Shown here piece after piece: positions 25,212 through 34,637 of a DNA stretch of 52,782 nt. Below the pieces are notes generated by a model. It was given only the letters and a program-made list of their open reading frames with translations, was not told where the DNA came from and did not search any database. The stretch lies in the IMG/VR virus record IMGVR_UViG_3300025154_000134, positions 1-52,782 of that record, one strand, 5' to 3'. A program made the translations under genes and the position numbers. This DNA is from a virus. Within the stretch, counting starts at the first letter, position 1. Each line of letters begins with the position of its first letter.

Positions 25212-25676
25212 ATGGCGGATGATGTGTCGGTTGACATTCAGGGCGTCCTGGAAACACAGGCCGAAATGGAGCGGATTATCCGCGATCTGCGCGGCGACCG
25301 CTTCCTGAACGCCCTGCGCGACTGCACGCTGTGGGTGCAGACGGACGCCAAGATCAACGCGCCGGTAGACAGCGGGCGGCTGCGCGCCAGTATCACGCCC
25401 GACGTGCGGACAGACGGCGATACGGTGATGGGTGTAGTAGGCAGTAACGTAACGTATGCGCCCTACGTTGAAACAGGGACACGTCCTCACTGGCCGCCGG
25501 TGGGGGCGCTCGAAACGTGGGCGCGACGGCACGGCACAACCGCCTTTGTCGTGGCGCGGGCGATTGCCCGTCGGGGCACTCGTGCCCACCGTTACATGCA
25601 GCGGGCCGCTGAGTCGAACACCGGGCGTATTCAGACCCACCTGGACAGTGCCGTCGGGGAGATTGTCGAACGATGA
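25212..25676 (+). CDS. HK97 gp10-like tail-completion protein
   Basis: The 154-residue protein has the gp10 pattern: an N-terminal helix (VLETQAEMERIIRDLRG), then DAKINAPVDSGRLRASI, YAPYVETGTRPH, and a helical C-terminus after AHRYMQRAAES. This family sits at the head-tail interface. ATG 25212 is chosen, since the longer open frame is shadow of the previous gene. Confidence 0.75.
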   Translation: MADDVSVDIQGVLETQAEMERIIRDLRGDRFLNALRDCTLWVQTDAKINAPVDSGRLRASITPDVRTDGDTVMGVVGSNVTYAPYVETGTRPHWPPVGALETWARRHGTTAFVVARAIARRGTRAHRYMQRAAESNTGRIQTHLDSAVGEIVER

Positions 25677-26113
25677 CCGCTACTAACTCAGCATTGGTCA
25701 CAGCAGTCGCCGCTGAAATGGCGGAAATTACCAGCGCAACGGTGCAGTCTGGGGCCAGTCTGACCGAAGGCATCAACGACACGTTGACCATCCAGGTTTA
25801 CCCAGAAAGCGGCGAAAGTGCGCACAACAGCCGCACCGACCGGAACACGTTCGGCAAGGGGCTAGAGCTGCGCCGTCGTATCGTGCATATCGACGTGTAC
25901 GCGCGCGCGCGCGCACATATCGGCGAGGATATGGTCGCCGTCACCTCGGCGGCGGATGACGTCGAGGCCAAACTGAACGAACAACAAAGCAGCCCACCCT
26001 TCGGCGTGGCGGGTGTCAAAACATGGCATTACACCTGGCAGCGCGTGATCTTCAGTTACGGCGGGGTGGAATACGTTGGCATTCGGTTCGTACTAACATT
26101 CGTGAGTTCATAG
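25673..26113 (+). CDS. Probable tail terminator/completion protein
   Basis: The 146-residue protein lies just before the major tail protein, the usual place of the tail terminator. It has a mixed alpha/beta pattern (LRRRIVHIDVYARARAHIGE; YVGIRFVLTFVSS). The assignment is by position, as there is no diagnostic motif. Its ATG overlaps the previous stop. Confidence 0.55.
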   Translation: MTATNSALVTAVAAEMAEITSATVQSGASLTEGINDTLTIQVYPESGESAHNSRTDRNTFGKGLELRRRIVHIDVYARARAHIGEDMVAVTSAADDVEAKLNEQQSSPPFGVAGVKTWHYTWQRVIFSYGGVEYVGIRFVLTFVSS

Positions 26114-26128
26114 GTCAGGAGCTATTCA

Positions 26129-26578
26129 ATGACTGTCACAACAACGGCAATTGTCGCAACAAATTGTGTGATCTTGCTGGATAACGCGGCCAACGTGCCG
26201 GTGGACATCAGCGGATCGACCAACAGCGCCACCATCGGCCTGGAGCACGGCGTGGCGGAATGGCGCACGTTTTCGACGCAGTGGAAAAGCCGCAAGGTAG
26301 TCGGCAAAGACGCACCGGTCAGCTTGCGGCTCGTATACAGCACCGCCGCCGCCGAAGGGGCCATGCTGCTCAAGAACTGGTTTACCGGTGGGGTAGATGC
26401 GGCGCGTTCGTTGTATATCGACATCCCCGACGACCAACCCGGCGCGTTCAGGATGTATGGTGAGTACGTGCTGGAAAACTTGAACATCAATCTTGACGCC
26501 GAAGCCGACGACGTGGTGCGTGTGGAAGCTGACCTCAAACCCACCGGCGAAGTTCAGTTCGCTACCGTGAGCACCTAA
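26129..26578 (+). CDS. Major tail (tube) protein
   Basis: The 149-residue protein follows AGGAGC. Its sequence is beta-rich (ATIGLEHGVAEWRTFSTQWK; GAFRMYGEYVLENLNINLD; VRVEADLKPTGEV), like tube proteins that stack as hexameric rings. The next two genes are tail chaperones with a frameshift, then the tape measure, an order that fixes this gene as the tube protein. Confidence 0.7.
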   Translation: MTVTTTAIVATNCVILLDNAANVPVDISGSTNSATIGLEHGVAEWRTFSTQWKSRKVVGKDAPVSLRLVYSTAAAEGAMLLKNWFTGGVDAARSLYIDIPDDQPGAFRMYGEYVLENLNINLDAEADDVVRVEADLKPTGEVQFATVST

Positions 26579-26589
26579 GCGGAGGACGT

Positions 26590-26916
26590 ATGGCAAAGCG
26601 ACTAAATGTCTATCGAGTGGACTCAAGCATCGTGCAGGGTGAGGGGTCGTTCGTGGAAATCCGCGCCCTCACACGCGACCAAGCGAAAGAGGATAGAAAA
26701 GAACTCGTCGCCGCGCGTGACTTGTCTGACGATCAACAGGAAGAGGCATCGGACGCGTGGATCGCCTCTATGGTTGCGGGATGGGATTGGGTGGATGACA
26801 ACGGACTTCCACTGCCGCTTCCCGGTACTGATGTGTCAGTGATCGGGAAGTTGTCCATTCAGGAACTAGGGTTCCTTGTCGAGACCATTGAGGGCCAGAT
26901 CACCCGAAAAAAATAA
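26590..26916 (+). CDS. Tail assembly chaperone, short form
   Basis: The 108-residue protein ends RKK-stop at a seven-A slippery run. By analogy with lambda gpG it should bind the tape measure protein during tail assembly. The fold is probably helical and acidic (LSDDQQEEASDAWIAS). A fraction of ribosomes should shift -1 and continue into the following frame to make the long form. Confidence 0.75.
   Translation: MAKRLNVYRVDSSIVQGEGSFVEIRALTRDQAKEDRKELVAARDLSDDQQEEASDAWIASMVAGWDWVDDNGLPLPLPGTDVSVIGKLSIQELGFLVETIEGQITRKK
26907..26913 (+). promoter_or_regulatory. Programmed -1 ribosomal frameshift site (A AAA AAA)
   Basis: The heptamer sits in the correct phase (third base of CGA, then AAA AAA) directly before the TAA stop of the first chaperone gene. 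A -1 slip reads ATA ATG AGC and enters exactly the frame of the next gene. Position between the tube and tape measure genes matches the conserved lambda G/GT-type site. Confidence 0.85.
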
Positions 26917-27146
26917 TGAGCCAGTTCCGGGACTGGCAGTTTACCAAGGGCGCAGTTGACCCGCCAGAGGAATATGCCGAATATTTGCTCTGCAAAGCTG
27001 TGTACCACTGCACCCCTGACGAACTGTCCGAGCAGGATGAATGGACGACCAACCTTCATTTTGCGTTTTATGTCGAGGAACTGAAAGCGCAAGACAAGCA
27101 GCGCGGAACAACGAGGCGCATAGGCAGGACAAAACGTGAGCAGTAA
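26916..27146 (+). CDS. Tail assembly chaperone, frameshift extension (T part)
   Basis: This 76-residue frame is probably made mainly as the C-terminal part of a G-T-like fusion (26590-27146 with a -1 slip at 26907-26913). Its own ATG at 26916 overlaps the upstream stop, so independent initiation is possible. The sequence (YLLCKAVYHCTPDELSEQDE) is like the short T domains of other siphophages. It overlaps the tape measure start by 11 nt. Confidence 0.75.
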   Translation: MSQFRDWQFTKGAVDPPEEYAEYLLCKAVYHCTPDELSEQDEWTTNLHFAFYVEELKAQDKQRGTTRRIGRTKREQ

Positions 27147-29571
27147 CACCATTGAAATCCTGATCAAAGCCACCGACAAGGCTACCGGTGTCATCGGTAA
27201 AGCCACCGGGGATTTGCGCAACCAGTTTGACAGCTTGGGCAAGGCCGCGCTCAAAGTAGGAGCAGGCGCAGCCCTGGGTGGTATTACGGCGCTTGGTGCG
27301 GGCCTGGGCCTGGCGCTCAGCGAAGCGATGGAAGCCGAAGTCAACATCGCCAAACTGGAAGCCGTGCTCAAGGCGACGGGCGGGGCGGCGGGGCTGACGA
27401 AGGATGAAGTATTGGGCATGGCCGACAGCCTGAGCACCGTCACGCGGTTCAGCGACGATGCGATCCTGGCCGGGCAAACCATGCTGCTCACGTTTACAAA
27501 TATCGGCGAGGATACCTTTCCGCGCGCGACGGAAACAATGCTCGACATGGCCGAGATGTTCGGCGGGGTAGACGCGGCCAGCGTCATGTTGGGCAAGGCG
27601 CTCAACGACCCGATTCAGGGCGTGACCGCACTCCGGCGCGTGGGCGTGCAGTTGACGGATGCCCAGGAAGACATGATCAAAGCGATGGTGGAGTCCGGTG
27701 ACGTGGCGGGCGCTCAGACCGTCATCCTGGACGAACTCAACCGCGAGTTTGGAGGCATCGCCAAAGCTGCCGGGCAGACGCTTAGCGGGAAATTAACCAT
27801 CCTCAAAAACAAGTTTCTGAACGTGGCGGAGGCGGCTGGAATGCGCCTGCTGCCGGTATTGTCCAGCCTGATTGACCGTTATCTCACGCCGTTGGTGCCC
27901 AAAATCGAACGAGTGGTCGCCGTCTTTGGCAACTTTATCGAAATGATGTCGATGGGATCGCGGTATTGGGCCGAGGCGGGTGAGGCACTTGGTTTTTTGA
28001 TGGGTAATACAGACGGCGCGAACAAAGTAGCGTTTAAGATGGTGCAAACATTCTGGGACGTGGTTGACGTGGTAAAGAACCTCGCAGGAACTATCGGGGG
28101 ATTTATCAGCGAACACAGCCAAGCCTTTATCGCCGCGCTCGCGGCCATTGGCGCGGTCATTGCGGGAGCCGCCATCGCCGCCGGGATAACCGCCATTGCC
28201 GCTGCCGTCATGGGTCTGCTGAGTCCGCTAACGCTGGTTATCGGGGCCATCGCCCTACTGGCGGCAGCGTGGGCGGAGGACTGGGGCGGCATTCGCACGT
28301 TCGTTACCGATAGCGTATGGCCGCTACTCAAGCCCATTTTTGAGGACCTCAAACTATGGCTGGAAGACACGATTCCGAAGGCCATTGACGCGCTAGAGAC
28401 TGCGTTTACTGACCTCAAAACCGCGTTTGATACCGGAGGTTTGGGGGCGGTGGGTGAGTTGATCCTTGAAAGCCTCGAAACTGGATTGGGGGAATTAAGT
28501 ACGTGGGCGTTAGACAACATTGTAACACCGATTGTGGCAACGCTGGTGCTTACCGATTGGGGTGAGGTCGGCAACACATTACAAACGTTGCTCGAAAAGT
28601 TTCTGGGTATCGCCGGATCGGGACTGACAGACCTGGGCACGTGGATACTAGACAAGATCGTCGCCCCGGTCGTCCTGGCGCTGGCGGCTGTGGATTGGTC
28701 TGCGGTCGGTAGCACACTATTGACGCTGCTCGAAAAGTTTTTGTCTTTTGCCGGTCGCGGGTTGGCTTCTATGGGCGAGTTCATCTACCAAAAAATCATC
28801 GCGCCCACGATTGAATACCTCGCCGGGGTCAATTGGTCCTCGGTCGGCAGTACGTTATTGACACTACTCGAAAAGTTCCTATCGTTTGCTGGACGGGGAT
28901 TAGCAAGTATAGGCGAATTCATCTACCAGAAGATTATCCAGCCCACGATTGAATATCTGGCAACAGTTGACTGGGGCAATGTGGGGAGCACGTTGCTCAT
29001 ACTGCTCGAAAAGTTATTGGGTGTCGTCGGATCGGGTATCGAAGATATTGGCGCGTGGGCGTATGAAACGGTTATCGCTCCAATTGTCGCCAAGCTCACG
29101 TCGGGGGATACCTATACAGCATTATGGGAGTCGGCAAAACAGGCGGGGTCGGCCATCTTCGATGCCATTATTGCCGCATTGGGTGATCTGCCGAACGAGT
29201 TGATCAAAATTATCAATGATGCGATTCCTAATCATGTTGACTTCGGGTCGATCCATGTCCCCGACTTAGGCCCATTGGGCGGCGGGTATGACGTGCCTCT
29301 TTATCTGGAAATTCCCGACAGCCCAATTCCTCATCTCGGCACGGGAGCTATTGTCACCAGTCCCACCCTGGCGCTGTTGGGCGAAATAGAACCAGAAGCA
29401 GTGATTCCGCTATCGCGCCTGAACGGTGGAGGGGCAAGTGGTGGCAGAACACTAACGATCAATACCGTGAATGTCTATGGCGTGCAAAACGCTACACAAC
29501 TGCTCGACCAGCTAGAGCAGGAAGCACGACGGCGCAATCGACGGCTCACCACTAGTATGGCGGGGGGATAA
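27136..29571 (+). CDS. Tape measure protein
   Basis: The 811-residue protein starts at GTG 27136 and sets tail length. Using the usual rule of about 0.15 nm per residue, the tail would be roughly 120 nm. The N-terminal half has the TMP-type repeats of helices (TATETMLDMAEMFGGV-like stretch, PIQGVTALRRVGVQ). A long hydrophobic Ala/Ile-rich segment lies at about residues 330-380 (IGAVIAGAAIAAGITAIAAA). Four 46-residue repeats follow. The C-terminus (LALLGEIEPEAVIPLSRL) is a motif common to tape measure proteins. Confidence 0.88.
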   Translation: MSSNTIEILIKATDKATGVIGKATGDLRNQFDSLGKAALKVGAGAALGGITALGAGLGLALSEAMEAEVNIAKLEAVLKATGGAAGLTKDEVLGMADSLSTVTRFSDDAILAGQTMLLTFTNIGEDTFPRATETMLDMAEMFGGVDAASVMLGKALNDPIQGVTALRRVGVQLTDAQEDMIKAMVESGDVAGAQTVILDELNREFGGIAKAAGQTLSGKLTILKNKFLNVAEAAGMRLLPVLSSLIDRYLTPLVPKIERVVAVFGNFIEMMSMGSRYWAEAGEALGFLMGNTDGANKVAFKMVQTFWDVVDVVKNLAGTIGGFISEHSQAFIAALAAIGAVIAGAAIAAGITAIAAAVMGLLSPLTLVIGAIALLAAAWAEDWGGIRTFVTDSVWPLLKPIFEDLKLWLEDTIPKAIDALETAFTDLKTAFDTGGLGAVGELILESLETGLGELSTWALDNIVTPIVATLVLTDWGEVGNTLQTLLEKFLGIAGSGLTDLGTWILDKIVAPVVLALAAVDWSAVGSTLLTLLEKFLSFAGRGLASMGEFIYQKIIAPTIEYLAGVNWSSVGSTLLTLLEKFLSFAGRGLASIGEFIYQKIIQPTIEYLATVDWGNVGSTLLILLEKLLGVVGSGIEDIGAWAYETVIAPIVAKLTSGDTYTALWESAKQAGSAIFDAIIAALGDLPNELIKIINDAIPNHVDFGSIHVPDLGPLGGGYDVPLYLEIPDSPIPHLGTGAIVTSPTLALLGEIEPEAVIPLSRLNGGGASGGRTLTINTVNVYGVQNATQLLDQLEQEARRRNRRLTTSMAGG
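28555..29106 (+). repeat. Four tandem 138-bp repeats in the tape measure gene
   Basis: Copies begin at 28555, 28693, 28831 and 28969, exactly 138 bp (46 codons) apart. Each encodes a [DN]W-x-x-VG-x-TL-x-x-LLEK start and ends in an I-x-P segment. Copies two and three are nearly identical at protein level (LLTLLEKFLSFAGRGLAS), so this part expanded recently. Copy number would change tail length. Confidence 0.85.
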
Positions 29572-29572
29572 C

Positions 29573-32377
29573 GTGGCGACTATTACCCTCAATGCCGTCG
29601 ATATCAGTGCCTATGTGGAGTCCGCCGCCATCGTGGTGGGCTTCCGCGATCCGCTGCAACACGTCGCCAATGTGGGCACGTGTTCACTGGTTGTCATGAA
29701 CAAGGACCGGTATTTCAGCCCCAGTAATACCGCCAGTCCATTTTATGCTGCGCTGCGCCCCAACCGTCTCGTGACGGTGGTAGAGGGCGAGCAAACGTTA
29801 TTTCGGGGGTATGTGGAAAGTATCGCGCCGGATGCCGGGCAATACAGCGAGGGGCAGCGCTGCGTGATCGAGTGTGGTGATCTCCTGTCGCGCGAACAGG
29901 CGTACATGATCAGCCTACCGCTGCAAGTTAATAAAACACCGGGAGCGCTGATCAAACTCATCAGCAGCGCGGCCCTGGGGGCACCCTGCGCGACGGCGAC
30001 CCTTACTCTCTCAGGCCAGCCGGACAACAACAGCACGATCACTATTGGCGACATCACGTATATGTTCAAGTCTGCATTGACCCCAGCAGCCAACGAAGTG
30101 TTGATCGGCGCGACAGCCAGCGCGACAGCGAATAACCTTGAAGCCGCCATTCATGCGGCGGGGGAAGAATTCGGGACTGGCTTGTATGGCACAGGCACGG
30201 AGAAAAATGCACTGGTGACGGCGTTTTATGAAGCGCTCGGAGGGGAAGCGGGGGGCACAACTACCATTGAACCGGTCGCTGGGGTGACGTGGGATTTCAT
30301 CGGGGATATGGGGTATGGCGAAAAACAACTGGCGCAGAGTTTCAACGTCAGCGCCGGAGTGCTCAGTGAAATTCAGGTGTATATCGACAGCCAAACGGCG
30401 GGCACGCCGGGCACCATTACCTGGGCGCTGTGTGAGGATATCAGCGGGTATCCGCTGCTTGAAATACAGTCGGGCACCTTTACACCCACGCCCGGCCAAT
30501 GGAATACGATTGCCGTTGTCGATGGTGTGAGCCTTCAGGACAGTTCACCCTACTGGCTCACGTTACGCCTCACCACGCCGCCAGCGGGGGTCGCGTATTG
30601 GTCCTGGCGTTTTGGGAATAGTAATTACACACCGGGTGTGAGTGCGCTCAAATATCCCCCCGCCGCCTGGATACATACAACGCCTTACGATCAGTTCACC
30701 GTGATCACAACTGATGCGGTGTCGGACGCTAATATCGATCTCACCGCCGTCGCGCGCGGCGCGTGGGGCAATGACATCCCGGTGAGATCGATATTCAACG
30801 AGGCGACCAACGGTGATTTCAGCGGCGGTGAGAGTGACTGGACGTTTTGGACCGATGGCGTAGAGCACCACGAGGTGCTAGATGGCAAACTCCACATTTA
30901 CCGCGAAGGTGGGACCGGGGCTACATTCTATCAGGACACGGGGGCAGCGATGACTGCCGGGGCTAATGTGGCGCTGTTTTTTAAGGTCGCCAATGTTTCC
31001 GGCAGCGCAAAGGAGTTTTACGCCATTGTGCGTGACAGCACCGGGTACACCGGGCAGTTGTACGATACCTATACCATCGCAGCGGGGGCAGCGGAAACGG
31101 TTCAGGCGTGGAACAAGACGGCAACACATGCCTGGGCTGACACGCGAGTTGAGTTCTTCATTGTCACGGACGACAATGAGGCGGCGCTTGTGTTTGATGA
31201 CATCCGGCTGCATATCAATACGTCGGATATTGTTGCTTCCGATGCCACCCTGACCGGCGGCATTGACGAACCGGCGGGGTATCTGGACATTGACAACGGC
31301 CAGGGTGTTGTTGAGATTGCGGCGGACACGTGGAGATCGGATAGCACCAATGCGCTGACGGCGTTGAGTGATGTGGCGGAAAGCAAATTCAGTTATCTGT
31401 GGTGTGCGGCGGATGGTACATTGACCTTCAAAGATCGTCTGTTGCCGTTTGAATTGGCAAACGCCGCCGCCGATTGGACACTAAACGATGATCATAATAT
31501 CCAGGATACCGTATTAAATATTCGAGACATCGTTAACCGGTGGAGTGTCACGTATAAACCACGAGGGACCACGACGAGCGGGGTCATTGCGCGTGCCGAT
31601 GGGGTGTTAGACGTGCCGGGGCGTGGCGCCATCAGCGAGACAGGCAGCAATTATAAACGCTGGAATCCCACCGATGATATCACGCAAAATGAGGGGTCGC
31701 GTACATTCGTGATCCCCTTCGTGGATACCGGTACGGGCAAAGCTGCGGGCGTGGAATCACTCACGCTGCCCCTGGTCGCTGGAACAGATTATCACGTCTA
31801 TGATGAGTCGGGCTTTGATTACACCAACAGCGGACGTATTAAGTTTTCAGTGGCGGTCACCGGCAGCGGGATCGAGGTGCACGTCACCAATACCGCAACA
31901 GGAACACTGTATATTCACGACTTACAAATTCGCGGCGTCTTATATATCGCGTATAATCAAGTGACGATGGCGATCGATGACGCAAGCAGCCAGAGTGATT
32001 ACGGGTTGCGTGCCCAGGCCTACACCATGCCGCTGCAAGTATCCGAGGGGGCCAATCTGGCGGAGCAGATCGCGCGTTATTTGCTCAACCGCTATGCGAC
32101 ACCGACGACTCGTGTAACCACCGTCGGGTTTGAGGGGCCAGAAGTCGTCAATGGAGTCAGTCTATATACGGCGCAGATAGGGCAGGTGGTCAACCTATCC
32201 GAAACACAAACACTGACCACTGGGGCGCGCCATTGGATTATCGGATTAACCTATTCACTCGCGGCGCAAAGCCTCAACAGCATCGGGTGGATACTGGCTC
32301 CCCTAAGCGCCAAAACATACCTGACGCTAGACGATGCAGTCTATGGATTACTCGATAACAACTATCTGGCATTATGA
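29573..32377 (+). CDS. Tail tip / baseplate hub protein with inserted domains
   Basis: The 934-residue protein starts at GTG 29573 just after the tape measure. The N-terminus (VESAAIVVGFRDPLQHVANV, then NRLVTVVEGEQTLFRGYVE) resembles tail hub proteins that cap the tube. The middle (about residues 130-530) looks like inserted beta-sandwich, carbohydrate-binding-like modules (ATNGDFSGGESDWTFWTDG). The C-terminal part returns to a hub-like domain (LADGTLTFKD-like region, IARYLLNRYATPTTRVTTV). It probably joins the tail tube to the fibres. The domain borders are approximate. Confidence 0.7.
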   Translation: MATITLNAVDISAYVESAAIVVGFRDPLQHVANVGTCSLVVMNKDRYFSPSNTASPFYAALRPNRLVTVVEGEQTLFRGYVESIAPDAGQYSEGQRCVIECGDLLSREQAYMISLPLQVNKTPGALIKLISSAALGAPCATATLTLSGQPDNNSTITIGDITYMFKSALTPAANEVLIGATASATANNLEAAIHAAGEEFGTGLYGTGTEKNALVTAFYEALGGEAGGTTTIEPVAGVTWDFIGDMGYGEKQLAQSFNVSAGVLSEIQVYIDSQTAGTPGTITWALCEDISGYPLLEIQSGTFTPTPGQWNTIAVVDGVSLQDSSPYWLTLRLTTPPAGVAYWSWRFGNSNYTPGVSALKYPPAAWIHTTPYDQFTVITTDAVSDANIDLTAVARGAWGNDIPVRSIFNEATNGDFSGGESDWTFWTDGVEHHEVLDGKLHIYREGGTGATFYQDTGAAMTAGANVALFFKVANVSGSAKEFYAIVRDSTGYTGQLYDTYTIAAGAAETVQAWNKTATHAWADTRVEFFIVTDDNEAALVFDDIRLHINTSDIVASDATLTGGIDEPAGYLDIDNGQGVVEIAADTWRSDSTNALTALSDVAESKFSYLWCAADGTLTFKDRLLPFELANAAADWTLNDDHNIQDTVLNIRDIVNRWSVTYKPRGTTTSGVIARADGVLDVPGRGAISETGSNYKRWNPTDDITQNEGSRTFVIPFVDTGTGKAAGVESLTLPLVAGTDYHVYDESGFDYTNSGRIKFSVAVTGSGIEVHVTNTATGTLYIHDLQIRGVLYIAYNQVTMAIDDASSQSDYGLRAQAYTMPLQVSEGANLAEQIARYLLNRYATPTTRVTTVGFEGPEVVNGVSLYTAQIGQVVNLSETQTLTTGARHWIIGLTYSLAAQSLNSIGWILAPLSAKTYLTLDDAVYGLLDNNYLAL

Positions 32378-32385
32378 GGTGACAC

Positions 32386-32886
32386 ATGGCCTGGACAACC
32401 CCTAAAACGTGGGCGGTCGATGAACTGATAACGGCCACCAATTTAAACACGCACCTGCGGGATAACTTGAATGCGCTGAAGTCTCCGCCCAAGGACCTGG
32501 TAGACATCAGCGCCGCCAACTATACCGTGGGGAGTACCTCGTGGCAGGATGTGGACGCGGCGTTGACACTGAGCTTAACGACTGCGGGGGGTGATGTGCT
32601 GGTGGGGTTCGTGGGGTCTATTTCACACTCCTCCACGAACAACATTTATTTCGGCCTTGAGGTCGATAGTGTTGATTACGTAGCAGATGACGGGATTTGC
32701 ATGGACGCGCCCGGCACAGTGCCCAGAACGATATCGTTTGTTTACCGACTCTCCGGCCTGGCCGCCGGGGCATACACCATCGTGCTGCGCTGGAAGGTCA
32801 GCGCCGGAACGGGCACGATGTACGCGGGGGCAAGTGGCGCGGGACAGAACGTCCATCCGCAGTTTTGGGCACAGGAGTTAGGATGA
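32386..32886 (+). CDS. Minor tail / fibre protein
   Basis: The 166-residue protein opens MAWTTPKTWAVDELITATNL and continues NTHLRDNLNALK, a signature at the N-terminus of many siphovirus tail-fibre-associated proteins. The rest is beta-rich. It follows the hub gene by 8 nt, with AGGTG upstream. Confidence 0.65.
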   Translation: MAWTTPKTWAVDELITATNLNTHLRDNLNALKSPPKDLVDISAANYTVGSTSWQDVDAALTLSLTTAGGDVLVGFVGSISHSSTNNIYFGLEVDSVDYVADDGICMDAPGTVPRTISFVYRLSGLAAGAYTIVLRWKVSAGTGTMYAGASGAGQNVHPQFWAQELG

Positions 32887-32887
32887 C

Positions 32888-34570
32888 ATGAGCGCTTTTG
32901 ACATCGCCTTTTTTGGCAGTGTGCCGCTGATGAGCGGGCAACCCGTTAAATGTGCGATCACCTCCGAGGCGGCGGCGACCGTCTATGACGCGTTCAGCGT
33001 GACGATCACATTTTCCCGCGCCGTCGTCGATTTCACGGCGGCGGCTCAGATCACCGTCGCCAATGGCACGGCGGGCGATCCGGTGGACAGCGGCGACGGC
33101 ATCACGTACACGGCGACGATCACACCCGCCGCCAGCGGCACGGTCTCGGTATCCGTCGCGGCGGGCGTCTGCGAGGACGCGGACGGCAACCCGAACAGCG
33201 CGAGTAACACGCTGACGCGCACGGCGGGACTCATCTTGCTATCCGCCGACCTGCTGTATTTGTTTGATCCTGCCAGCGCTTATGTCTATGCCGATGCCGA
33301 GCTGACCACTCCGGCGGCAAATGGTGGCGCTGTGCGCGGCTTGAAGGATCGCAGCACCAATGCGTATCACTTGACTCAGGCGGGCGTAGCAGGTTTGTGT
33401 CCAACCTACCGGGACAGCGTGGCAGTGTTTGGTAATCGCCCGGCGCTAGAATTCGACGGGGGGGATTATCTGTCCAAAACGGGACTTAGCAGTATTTTAG
33501 GCAACCTGACGACGTATTCGCTGTACGTTGTATTTGCATCAACCAACGGCGTTGACAAAACAATGATGTCGGAAGGAAATAGCGGCAACGATACTCCCTG
33601 GCTGAGTGTCTTGTATGCAGGGAGCGCCGGGAAGATGCGCCCATTCCATGTTGGTGACGGAGGGGCGTATTCCGCCCCGCTCGATCCCAGCACATTTAAC
33701 AACAATGGAATCGTCAAGGTACTTAGTTTTCGGCGTAACGGTAACAACTTCTCGTCCTATATCAACAACTGGACGGGCGTGGTTGCGTCAACTACCGACC
33801 CCGGCACAACAACTCTGGACCAACTTTGCCTCGGCGGATTGTTGCGTATCGCTTTTGCGTCCGGATATATCGGTCAAATTGCGCTTGTCGCTGCCTATAG
33901 CGCAGACAACTACGCCACTATCGAGCCGATTTTGCAAGCCTATTTCGGAATGGACAGTACCTATTATCCTGGCGCTAGTCATTTCTTCTGCGTTGGAGAT
34001 AGCAAAACTCTCGGCGTAAATGATGGTGATCGTCACGAGCTGGGCGGCTTTGGCTATCCGGCGCTGTTGGGGGAGGGATTGACCACGATCACGGGCGTGA
34101 AGTGGCGCGAGCTTCGCCCTCGCGCAGGCCATGACGGTTATCGCGTTTCCCACGTCACATCTGTTATCGCGGCAGATTTGGCGGCTGCTACCGGGACCGC
34201 GCCCGCGCACGTACTACTCAATCTCGGCACTAACGACGCAGCCGCTCTCCCGGCAGAAGAAACCTGGAAAGCAGATTATGCCACGATTATTGAGGCTATC
34301 CACGCGAAGTGGACCTCTGCAAAAATCTATCTTGCTAAGCCTGTGCGTCTGAATGCCGCTCCGCCGTCTACACCTGTCGCGGCCTGCGCGACGATGTGGG
34401 GCTATATCGACGACCTGGTTGCCACCTACAATTACGTGTATGCGGGTATGGATGAAACCGATTTAGAAGGGGGCGACGGCTACGTGACGAACTTTGCTGA
34501 TGCGCTGCATCCCAACCACACGGGTTATGTCGCTGTAGCGGCACTATGGCAGAGCATACTTCTCGCCTAA
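32888..34570 (+). CDS. Tailspike: Ig-like, lectin-like and SGNH esterase domains
   Basis: The 560-residue protein has three parts. Residues about 15-115 are a BIG/Ig-like domain (VTITFSRAVVDFTAAAQITV). Residues about 120-345 look like a LamG/concanavalin-type sandwich (RPALEFDGGDYLSKTG; SYINNWTGVV). Residues about 360-560 are an SGNH/GDSL hydrolase with VGDSKTLG (nucleophile Ser), LNLGTNDAA (block III Asn) and FADALHPNHTGY (Asp and His). It should bind the host surface and remove acyl, for example acetyl, groups from surface polysaccharide during adsorption. Confidence 0.75.
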   Translation: MSAFDIAFFGSVPLMSGQPVKCAITSEAAATVYDAFSVTITFSRAVVDFTAAAQITVANGTAGDPVDSGDGITYTATITPAASGTVSVSVAAGVCEDADGNPNSASNTLTRTAGLILLSADLLYLFDPASAYVYADAELTTPAANGGAVRGLKDRSTNAYHLTQAGVAGLCPTYRDSVAVFGNRPALEFDGGDYLSKTGLSSILGNLTTYSLYVVFASTNGVDKTMMSEGNSGNDTPWLSVLYAGSAGKMRPFHVGDGGAYSAPLDPSTFNNNGIVKVLSFRRNGNNFSSYINNWTGVVASTTDPGTTTLDQLCLGGLLRIAFASGYIGQIALVAAYSADNYATIEPILQAYFGMDSTYYPGASHFFCVGDSKTLGVNDGDRHELGGFGYPALLGEGLTTITGVKWRELRPRAGHDGYRVSHVTSVIAADLAAATGTAPAHVLLNLGTNDAAALPAEETWKADYATIIEAIHAKWTSAKIYLAKPVRLNAAPPSTPVAACATMWGYIDDLVATYNYVYAGMDETDLEGGDGYVTNFADALHPNHTGYVAVAALWQSILLA

Positions 34571-34637
34571 CGAGAACACCCCGCCGCGCGCACCGTTCGG
34601 GGCCACGCGCCGTGAGTGCAAAAAGGAAATGGGAATG

